This document shows, piece by piece, positions 1-6,272 of a stretch of 16,712 bases of DNA. The notes beneath the pieces were generated by a model. The model was not told where the DNA came from and did not search any database. It worked only from the letters and a program-made list of their open reading frames with translations. The DNA comes from JBKECY01 sp047975025 (GTDB lineage: Bacteria; Bacillota; Clostridia; Lachnospirales; Lachnospiraceae): positions 1 to 16,712 of the forward strand of contig JBKECY010000025.1 of NCBI GenBank assembly GCA_047975025.1. Reading direction: 5' to 3'. How positions within the stretch are numbered: the stretch's first letter is position 1; the number at the start of each line of letters is the position of its first letter. The translations under genes were made by a program, and so were the position numbers.

Positions 1-19
1 TTGACGATGATTTGCTCCG

Positions 20-937
20 TTGTGTACCTTGCTTTTCCCATTTTTGTACTGCTCCTTTTTGTTAGTTTATCATATCAAAACTAACTCTTCCACTGGTACA
101 AAGATCGGGGGGCACTCCAATGTGTCAGCCTGCCGTATTGATGATGTAATGGCGGCACAAATCATGCAGGGCAAGGCAACTACGGAAGCACGAAATGATA
201 TTGACTTCAAACATGTCAGCTTCGCCTACAGTGAAACGAGTGATACTGTACTGCGGGATGTATCTTTTACAATCCCGGTAGGGAAGTTAACCGCGATTGT
301 AGGACCCTCCGGTGGGGGAAAATCCACGATTATGCGTCTGATTGCCCGTTTCTGGGATGCTGGAAGCGGCGAGATTTCCTGCGGTGGCAAGGCATTGCAG
401 ACATTAAACGCCGAAGATTGGATTCAGAATATTTCAATGGTGCTGCAAGAGGTGTATCTCTTCCACGATACGATTCGCGAAAACATTCTGTTTGGCAGGC
501 AGGATGCGGGAGAGGAGGAGATGATGGATGCGGCCAGACGTGCCGGCTGCTATGAGTTTATCATGGCGCTGCCGGAGAAATTTGACACTGTCGTAGGCGA
601 GGGAGGCAGTACGTTATCGGGTGGTGAGAAACAGCGGATTTCAATCGCGCGGGCGATACTTAAAAATGCTCCGATTCTGCTGCTGGATGAGCCAACGGCC
701 AGTCTGGATGCGCAAAATGAGGTGATGATTCAGCGTGCCATCAGCGAGCTGGTACGTGACAGAACGGTCGTGATGATTGCGCATCGGCTTAAGACCGTAC
801 AAAATGCGCACCAGATTCTGGTGGTGGAAGATGGCAGAATCACAGACAGCGGGACGCATAAAACGCTGGTAGAGAAAAAAGGTACCTATAAACGGTTATG
901 GGAACTGCAGAATCAGTCAAAACATTGGAACATATAA
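20..937 (+). CDS. ATP-binding half of an exporter-fold ABC transporter, probably separated from its membrane domain
   Basis: The product (up to 305 aa) is an ABC nucleotide-binding domain. Visible motifs are Walker A GPSGGGKST (residues 95-103), Q-loop Gln143, signature LSGGEKQ (199-205), Walker B ILLLDEP (219-225) and H-loop His255, so the ATPase core looks intact. Residues from about 30 onward (RIDDVM and after) resemble the linker and NBD of full-length exporters. The domain is paralogous to the second ABC subunit at 6269-7996, sharing the ARFWD, ISMV.Q.VYLF and LSGGEKQRISIARAILK segments. A six-helix membrane domain would be expected upstream, but two stops (2-4 and 8-10) close this frame. 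A T-rich hydrophobic stretch runs in another frame and ends at 82-84. The gene is therefore probably frameshifted or truncated by rearrangement, though the window edge prevents proof. The TTG start at 20 has no convincing ribosome binding site. It sits 29 nt before the ECF genes and may share their transcript. Confidence 0.72.
   Translation: MCTLLFPFLYCSFLLVYHIKTNSSTGTKIGGHSNVSACRIDDVMAAQIMQGKATTEARNDIDFKHVSFAYSETSDTVLRDVSFTIPVGKLTAIVGPSGGGKSTIMRLIARFWDAGSGEISCGGKALQTLNAEDWIQNISMVLQEVYLFHDTIRENILFGRQDAGEEEMMDAARRAGCYEFIMALPEKFDTVVGEGGSTLSGGEKQRISIARAILKNAPILLLDEPTASLDAQNEVMIQRAISELVRDRTVVMIAHRLKTVQNAHQILVVEDGRITDSGTHKTLVEKKGTYKRLWELQNQSKHWNI
61..85. repeat. 8-bp inverted repeat with 9-nt spacer
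   Basis: GTTAGTTT (61-68) and AAACTAAC (78-85) are perfect inverted arms around ATCATATCA. The repeat lies exactly where the T-rich stretch ends and recognisable ABC linker coding begins, and its 3' arm contains the frame-1 stop (82-84). It could be a relic of an operator or a rearrangement junction. Neither role is shown by sequence alone. Confidence 0.5.
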
Positions 938-966
938 TGTAGTTACAACTTAAAGGAGGGTCGAAC

Positions 967-1578
967 ATGGAAAACACAAAAAAATTTATCGGACTTAAGG
1001 ATGTTATACTTGTTACGCTGCTGACAGCAATTTGTATTGTGATTGTGACCATTGTGGTGCTGCCATTCATGGCGAATATCAAACTGGTCCTGTGGGTTGT
1101 CAGCGGAATTGAAATGCTGCCGTGCGGGCCGGTCTATATGCTGATGGTCGCAAAAGCACCGCGGTACGGGACACAGCTGTTGTTCTCATTTCTATTCGCA
1201 ATCTATTATTTTATCACCAATGGAATGCTTTCCATCAGCCTTATGATTTTTCTCATTGGCGTAGTGCGTGAGCTGCTGATGCTGCAAGGCGGTTACCGAA
1301 GTATTCCCAGACTGACGGCATCCTATGCACTGTTCGGCGTTGGTGTCATGCTAAGTCCGGTATTGCTGATTGTGGCGTCGAAGGACAGCATGATTCAGAC
1401 GATGGTGGATGCCGGAATGAACCAGGAATACATAGATACTGTGTTCGCAGTATATTCAGGGCAAAACATAGCGATAGGTATTGTAATCACGATTTTAGGC
1501 GCGGTACTTGGCAGTCTGCTGGGGTACCGTATGATACGAAAACATTTTGCTCCTGCGGGAGTCGTTGGGGAAGCATGA
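967..1578 (+). CDS. ECF transporter S component, MptD/Trep_Strep family
   Basis: This 203-aa hydrophobic protein has about five to six membrane segments (roughly 12-34, 38-60, 68-84, 86-104, 115-137 and 165-189). The C-terminal basic tail YRMIRKHFAPAGVV matches the conserved end of the Trep_Strep (MptD-like) family of energy-coupling-factor substrate-binding proteins. S components sit in the membrane, bind the substrate and pass it inward when toppled by the T/A module. The substrate of this family is mostly unassigned. A strong ribosome binding site, AAAGGAGGG, ends 6 nt before the ATG at 967. The stop overlaps the T-component start (ATGA), and the A component follows directly, so a complete dedicated (group I) ECF importer is encoded here. 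The family call is firm; the substrate is unknown. Confidence 0.85.
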   Translation: MENTKKFIGLKDVILVTLLTAICIVIVTIVVLPFMANIKLVLWVVSGIEMLPCGPVYMLMVAKAPRYGTQLLFSFLFAIYYFITNGMLSISLMIFLIGVVRELLMLQGGYRSIPRLTASYALFGVGVMLSPVLLIVASKDSMIQTMVDAGMNQEYIDTVFAVYSGQNIAIGIVITILGAVLGSLLGYRMIRKHFAPAGVVGEA

Positions 1579-2297
1579 GTCGAATCAGAACGTTCACAGA
1601 TAAGATAGATTTGCGGGGCTCCTTTTCTCTGGTGCTATTTGCGGCGCTTGCAGTTCTTGCAGTTTCACAGGAGATCAGCTATGTTGTGATGCTGCTGCTT
1701 GCGGCCATCTGGCTTTGCTTTTTGGGAAAGCCGGGCAAAGCATTGCGGTTCCTGGCTGCCTATGGTGTGCTCTATGGAATCTCGTATGGAACCCTTGGGG
1801 TCAGGGGATTGGAAACGCTGTGGCTTTTCTCTAATGTGCTGCGCCATATGCTGATTCCGATTGCCTTTACCAGTGGCATTACAGAAGCACCGACGGGTAC
1901 CCTGCTTGCAGTTTTTTCGAAACTCAGGCTGCATAAGGCCTTTGGTATCTCAACGGTCGTACTGCTGCGCTTCCTGCCAACGATTACGCATGAACTGATG
2001 GCGATTCACAGCTCACTGAAATACCGCGGCGTGGGTACGGGATTCTGGAATACGCTGCTGCACCTGCCGGTTAATTTTGAACTGACCATAGTGCCGCTGC
2101 TGCTTCGCACAACTCGTATTGCAGAAGAGCTGTCTGCGGCTGCACTGGTGCGGGGCGTGCGATTAAATAATGACATTATCAGCTTTGAGGAAGAGCACTT
2201 TAAGAAAAGTGACCTCGGGCTGATAGTACTGCTTGGCGGATTACTTGGTATCGTATGGGTGGCAGATCTGTTTTCATGGTGGGGTATGAGCATATGA
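1575..2297 (+). CDS. ECF transporter T component (EcfT-like transmembrane coupling protein)
   Basis: This 240-aa membrane protein has N-terminal hydrophobic helices (about 17-50 and 57-75), further segments near 85-100 and 122-137, and a last helix at about 213-235. Between them lies a cytoplasmic region with two Arg-Gly motifs, SLKYRGV (147-152) and ALVRGV (190-195). These occupy the place of the Ala-Arg-X coupling motifs by which EcfT contacts the ATPases. In both, Arg-Gly is kept but the usual Ala is Tyr or Val. The T component scaffolds the S protein on the ATPase dimer. The start overlaps the S-component stop by 4 nt and its own stop overlaps the A-component start by 4 nt, indicating translational coupling. 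Its neighbours confirm the assignment. Confidence 0.85.
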   Translation: MSRIRTFTDKIDLRGSFSLVLFAALAVLAVSQEISYVVMLLLAAIWLCFLGKPGKALRFLAAYGVLYGISYGTLGVRGLETLWLFSNVLRHMLIPIAFTSGITEAPTGTLLAVFSKLRLHKAFGISTVVLLRFLPTITHELMAIHSSLKYRGVGTGFWNTLLHLPVNFELTIVPLLLRTTRIAEELSAAALVRGVRLNNDIISFEEEHFKKSDLGLIVLLGGLLGIVWVADLFSWWGMSI

Positions 2298-3712
2298 TTG
2301 AATTAAAAGAGGTTACATTTTCCTATCCCGGCGCCAAAAGCAAAAGCCTGGATGCCGTATCGTTTGCTGCCCGATCCGGAGAGTGTGTACTCATCACAGG
2401 AGAGAGCGGATGCGGAAAAACCACGCTGACCAGAATCTTGAACGGGTTATGTCCCAAATTCTATGGCGGGCAGATGGAAGGGGACTATACCATAGAAGGA
2501 GAAGAGGTGCGGGAAAAGACGCTTGATGAGATGGGGCGCGTGCTGGCAAGCGTGTTCCAAGACCCGCGCAGTCAGTTTTTTGCAAAGCGTGTACAGGATG
2601 AAATTGTGCTGGCCATGGAGAACCATTGTATTGACAGAGAGAGCATGCATACGCGGTTGGAAACAGTGTGCGAACTGCTGGGAATCACACATCTGCTGGG
2701 ACGGGAAATGACGGAATTGTCCAGCGGGGAGAAGCAAAAAGTCGCCATTGCATCCGTATGTGCCCTGCGGCCCAAGGGGCTGGTGCTCGACGAGCCCTCC
2801 GCGAATCTGGACACAGCCGCAACTGCGCATATGGCAAACCTGCTGTCGCAGTTAAAACGAGAGGGGCATACGATTATTGTCTCAGAGCATCGGCTGCATT
2901 ACCTAAAGGATATTTTTGACAGACTGCTGGTGATGCAGGACGGAAAAATTGTCCGGGAATACAGCAGAGCCGAAGCGCTCGCTTTGTCGGAGAACGAACT
3001 TGAAAAACTCGGGCTGCGTTTTTTCGAAGTGCCGCAATTGCAGGTGGAAGGGCGGATTCATACCTATGAGCAGTGCCGCGTACGTGCGGAGCGTGTCAGC
3101 CTGCGCCTAAACGATATCCAGATTCTAAATGATATCACGCTGGGCTGCCGCAACGGTCATGTTACGGCAATCACCGGAAGCAATGGAGCGGGGAAGACCA
3201 GTATCTGCCGGATTATCGCCGGTATGCTAAGGGAAGGAACCGGTGCTGTCATGCTGGATGATTCCCCGGTGCGGCGCAAAAAAAGAGTCCGCAGCTCATT
3301 TTTCGTTCAGCAGGATGTGGACTACCAGCTCTATATGCCCACAGTAAAGGAAGAAATTCTGCTGGGCAGTAAACTCGCGCCGGAAGAAGAGCGGGTGCAG
3401 CATGTGATTGCACAGCTTAGTCTGGACACGCTGCTTGCACGCCATCCGAATACGCTAAGCGGCGGGCAAAAGCAGCGTGTACTGCTTGCGGCTGCGTCAA
3501 TCCGAAGTGTTCCTTTGCTGGTGTTGGATGAACCCACAAGCGGACTGGACGGACATCATATGAGGGTTGTATCACAAATCATCCGGGAGCTGGCGAACCA
3601 GGGAAGAGCTGTGCTGCTGATTACACACGATCTTGAATTTATAAGTCTGGTTGCCGACAGTATAGTTTATATGAATGATGGAAAAGCAAAATACCATAGT
3701 TATATAGGCTAA
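2294..3712 (+). CDS. ECF transporter A component with two fused ATPase domains
   Basis: I place the start at the ATG at 2294, which overlaps the T-component stop (ATGA). This gives 472 aa; an in-frame ATG at 2255 would add 13 residues lying inside the upstream gene. Two complete ABC domains are fused. NBD1 has Walker A GESGCGKTT (36-44), Q-loop Gln89, signature LSSGEKQ (142-148), Walker B LVLDEP (163-168) and His199 in SEHRL. NBD2 has Walker A GSNGAGKTS (295-303), signature LSGGQKQ (388-394), Walker B LLVLDEP (408-414) and His445 in ITHD. One polypeptide can thus supply the A/A' pair that powers the ECF importer. Both catalytic glutamates are present. The NBD1 signature has Ser in place of the first Gly of LSGG, so the two ATP sites may differ. 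No terminator is obvious downstream. Confidence 0.9.
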   Translation: MIELKEVTFSYPGAKSKSLDAVSFAARSGECVLITGESGCGKTTLTRILNGLCPKFYGGQMEGDYTIEGEEVREKTLDEMGRVLASVFQDPRSQFFAKRVQDEIVLAMENHCIDRESMHTRLETVCELLGITHLLGREMTELSSGEKQKVAIASVCALRPKGLVLDEPSANLDTAATAHMANLLSQLKREGHTIIVSEHRLHYLKDIFDRLLVMQDGKIVREYSRAEALALSENELEKLGLRFFEVPQLQVEGRIHTYEQCRVRAERVSLRLNDIQILNDITLGCRNGHVTAITGSNGAGKTSICRIIAGMLREGTGAVMLDDSPVRRKKRVRSSFFVQQDVDYQLYMPTVKEEILLGSKLAPEEERVQHVIAQLSLDTLLARHPNTLSGGQKQRVLLAAASIRSVPLLVLDEPTSGLDGHHMRVVSQIIRELANQGRAVLLITHDLEFISLVADSIVYMNDGKAKYHSYIG

Positions 3713-3730
3713 ATATACAATAAAATAGAT

Positions 3731-3759
3731 TTGACATTAACCTCCTGACATGATAAAAT
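3731..3759 (+). promoter_or_regulatory. Sigma-A-type promoter of the TetR gene
   Basis: A perfect -35 TTGACA (3731-3736) is followed by exactly 17 nt and -10 TAAAAT (3754-3759, 5 of 6 to consensus). The predicted transcription start is near 3766, inside the palindrome described separately. This supports translation from the ATG at 3788 rather than the one at 3764, which would have essentially no leader. Confidence 0.75.
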
Positions 3760-3775
3760 AACAATGTTATTTTAT
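3753..3775. promoter_or_regulatory. 23-bp perfect palindrome, probable TetR operator
   Basis: Arms ATAAAATAACA (3753-3763) and TGTTATTTTAT (3765-3775) are perfectly inverted around a single A at 3764. The palindrome covers the -10 box and the predicted transcription start, the classic place for an autorepressing TetR-family dimer. No second copy was noticed upstream of the ABC pair at 4521 or elsewhere in the window. Binding is inferred from position and symmetry. Confidence 0.65.
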
Positions 3776-3787
3776 TTGGGAGGTTTT

Positions 3788-4420
3788 ATGACGTTTACAG
3801 CAAAAGCGGACAAGACAAAAGAAAAGCTGCTGCTCTGTGCGAAGGCGGAGTTTCTGGAAAAGGGATTTCGAAATGCCTCGGTACGGGAGATCGCACGTGC
3901 AGCGGGATTGACGACGGGCTCGATTTACCGGTATTTTTCAGACAAAGATACTTTGTTTTCGGCTGTTACGCAGAATGCCATGGCAGAGTTAGACGCAGAA
4001 TATGAGGCCATGAGCCATGCGGCCTTTGCGGAGCTGGAGAAAGGAATTCCCTATGGCAAAGAGCAGGGAACTGAGAATATCAGCAGACTTTTCGATGTCA
4101 TCTATCGGTATTTTGACGAATTCTATCTTATGATCGTACAATCGGAAGGTTCAAGCCGTGAAAATTTTGTTGCAAATCTCATTGAATTAGAAACGGTCAG
4201 TACACTCGAGTATGTTGCGCAGCTCAAACAGAAATATGACTCACAGTACGTCCTTGAGGAAGCCGGTGTGCGTGCTTTGGCGGCGGCCTGCTTTACTTCC
4301 ATGCTTGCGCCGGTTCGCCTGCGGATGGATAAGGAGTCTGCGTTGCGGCACATTGCTTTTTTGGGTGAATTTTTTACGGATGGCTGGAAAGGAATTGAAG
4401 AGAAAATCAAACAGTCGTAA
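3788..4420 (+). CDS. TetR/AcrR-family transcriptional regulator
   Basis: This 210-aa protein has the canonical N-terminal TetR DNA-binding domain. Residues 11-60 contain AKAEFLEKGF, then the helix-turn-helix VREIARAAGLTTGSIYRYF (about 32-50) and SDKDTLF. The rest is a helical ligand-binding and dimerisation region without recognisable sequence motifs. I chose ATG 3788 because GGGAGG (3778-3783) precedes it by 4 nt; an upstream in-frame ATG at 3764 lies in the palindrome at the predicted transcription start. The gene has its own promoter and operator and sits between the ECF operon and the exporter-fold ABC pair. It probably represses itself and one or both transporter sets, released by the transported compound or a related ligand. 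The ligand is unknown. Confidence 0.9.
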   Translation: MTFTAKADKTKEKLLLCAKAEFLEKGFRNASVREIARAAGLTTGSIYRYFSDKDTLFSAVTQNAMAELDAEYEAMSHAAFAELEKGIPYGKEQGTENISRLFDVIYRYFDEFYLMIVQSEGSSRENFVANLIELETVSTLEYVAQLKQKYDSQYVLEEAGVRALAAACFTSMLAPVRLRMDKESALRHIAFLGEFFTDGWKGIEEKIKQS

Positions 4421-4448
4421 CGGGGACAGCTCTGGTACGACTCTTTTT
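4413..4448 (+). terminator. Intrinsic terminator-like hairpin on the TetR stop codon
   Basis: AGTCGTA (4413-4419) pairs perfectly with TACGACT (4436-4442), followed by C and five T (4444-4448). The 16-nt interior can form a few weak extra pairs. The 5' arm includes most of the TetR stop codon. The short stem and modest T run suggest partial termination, giving less ABC-pair than TetR transcript unless the pair has its own promoter. I saw no near-consensus promoter in 4449-4506. Confidence 0.5.
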
Positions 4449-4520
4449 CAAGCAAGAGTAAGCATAGACTAACCAAAGATACTGACCAGGAGTAGTATGA
4501 TTTTTGAAAGGAGAATCTGC

Positions 4521-6272
4521 ATGGAAAAAGAAATGTCACAAAAAGGGCTGTTGGGAAGCCTGCTGCAATTTACGGATTCCTGCAAAGGAAAAATGTTTTT
4601 TTCAGTAGTATGTGCTGTGGTAGGTGTGTGCAGCGGGATTCTGCCGTATGTCGGGGCCACTTATGTGGTATCCGGCCTCATGGGAGGGGTGCAAGACAGA
4701 GGCTACTATCTGACGTGGGGGCTTGTCGTTGCAGGGGGCGCGATTGCGAAAGTGCTGTTCATGCTTTTGTCTACGACACTCTCGCATATGTCGGCGTTTC
4801 ACATACTTGAAGAATTGCGTCTGCAAGTAGCATCCAAGCTGATTCGAGTCCCTATGGGCTATCTTACGGATACGCCCTCAGGAAAAATCAAAAAGCTTGC
4901 CATCGATGATACGGAAAAGCTGGAGTCACCGATTGCACATATGATTCCGGAGGTATTAGGTAATATTCTGGGCGCAGTCGCAGCGGTCATCTACCTGTTT
5001 GTTGTAGACTGGCATATGGCGCTGGTCGCACTTATTTCTCTGCCGCTTGGCCTGCTCTGCTATCTGGGCATGATGCATGGGTATCAGGAGAAGTGGAGCC
5101 GTTATACTAAAGCGGCCGGAGAAATGAATGCCACGATCGTGGAATATGTCGGCGGTATCGAAGTCATCAAGGCGTTTGGAAAATCAGGAGAATCCTATCA
5201 AAAGTATTCTGATGCGGTCATGGAGAACAATGCCGCCACAACGCAGTGGCAGAAGAGCAGCCGCTGGTGGCTGGCCGGGACAATGTCCATCCTGCCGGCT
5301 ATGCTGCTGTTCGTGTTGCCCATCGGGCTTGTCATGGTACAAAATGGCGCGATTACATCGAGCGTCATGCTAAGTGCAGCGATTATCGCGCTCTCGATTA
5401 TCGGTCCCATCATCAACGTAGCGTCGTATATGGACCAGTTCGCCGAGGCCGCTACGGGCATCCGAAATGTAGGAGCGATTCTAAACCAGCCGGAAATGGT
5501 CCGGCCGGAGAAGTATGTGAAACTGACCCGGGGGGCTATCGAACTTGAAAAAGTACATTTTTCATATGGGGAAAAAGAAATTCTGCATGGGATTGATCTG
5601 ACGCTGGAGCAGGGCAAGGTTTCGGCACTCGTAGGTCCTTCCGGCAGCGGAAAATCTACGATCGCAAAGTTAATTGCAGGCTATTGGGATGTGCAGCAAG
5701 GCAGCATTCGTTTTATGGGAGAGGAGATACGTCAGATTCCGTTCAAGCAGTTAAATGAACAGGTTTCGTATGTGGCACAGGATAATTTCCTGTTCGATAT
5801 GACAATTCTGGATAATATCAAGATGGGGAATCCACAGGCCTCGCAGGAAGAGGTATATCAGGCGGCACAGGCAGCCAACTGCCACGAGTTCATTATGAAA
5901 CTCCCCAACGGCTATCTGACGAAGGCCGGAGAGGCGGGAGAAAAGCTCTCCGGAGGGGAGCGGCAGCGGATTACGATTGCCAGGGCGATTCTAAAGGATG
6001 CCCCGATGATCATCTTAGATGAAGCTACGGCCTATGCCGACCCTGAAAACGAGGCGGAAATTCAGAATGCTATTTTGCAGCTGACCAGAGGCAAGACCTT
6101 GCTTGTAGTTGCACACCGCCTGGGTACCATACGTAATGCCGCCCAAATCGCAGTGGTTGAACAGGGAAAAATCGTGGGGACAGGTACACATGAGGAATTG
6201 CTGCAGACATGCGAAACTTACCAAACTATGTGGGAGTCGTATAAGATAACTGAGGAAGGAGCCGGTGTATGA
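4521..6272 (+). CDS. Exporter-fold ABC transporter, subunit 1 of a heterodimer (membrane domain plus ATPase)
   Basis: This 583-aa half-transporter has about six membrane helices in residues 25-310 and an NBD at about 338-575. Motifs are Walker A GPSGSGKST (372-380), Q-loop Gln420, signature LSGGE (476-480), catalytic Asp500-Glu501 and H-loop His532. The D-loop region reads EATAYADPENE rather than the common SALD/SSLD type. AAAGGAG (4507-4513) precedes ATG 4521, which is preferred over an in-frame ATG at 4497 lacking a ribosome binding site. The next gene overlaps by 4 nt and is a paralogous half-transporter, so the two should form a heterodimer. The fold is shared by drug and peptide exporters and by exporter-fold siderophore importers (YbtPQ, IrtAB). 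Sequence alone does not give the direction of transport; the ECF neighbour makes an uptake role worth considering. Confidence 0.88.
   Translation: MEKEMSQKGLLGSLLQFTDSCKGKMFFSVVCAVVGVCSGILPYVGATYVVSGLMGGVQDRGYYLTWGLVVAGGAIAKVLFMLLSTTLSHMSAFHILEELRLQVASKLIRVPMGYLTDTPSGKIKKLAIDDTEKLESPIAHMIPEVLGNILGAVAAVIYLFVVDWHMALVALISLPLGLLCYLGMMHGYQEKWSRYTKAAGEMNATIVEYVGGIEVIKAFGKSGESYQKYSDAVMENNAATTQWQKSSRWWLAGTMSILPAMLLFVLPIGLVMVQNGAITSSVMLSAAIIALSIIGPIINVASYMDQFAEAATGIRNVGAILNQPEMVRPEKYVKLTRGAIELEKVHFSYGEKEILHGIDLTLEQGKVSALVGPSGSGKSTIAKLIAGYWDVQQGSIRFMGEEIRQIPFKQLNEQVSYVAQDNFLFDMTILDNIKMGNPQASQEEVYQAAQAANCHEFIMKLPNGYLTKAGEAGEKLSGGERQRITIARAILKDAPMIILDEATAYADPENEAEIQNAILQLTRGKTLLVVAHRLGTIRNAAQIAVVEQGKIVGTGTHEELLQTCETYQTMWESYKITEEGAGV

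Noticed and set aside
933..938. TATAAT just after the first ABC gene, as a promoter for the ECF operon
   Set aside because: No -35-like hexamer lies 16-18 nt upstream, there is no extended -10 TG, and it overlaps the end of coding sequence. Chance AT-rich match is more likely.
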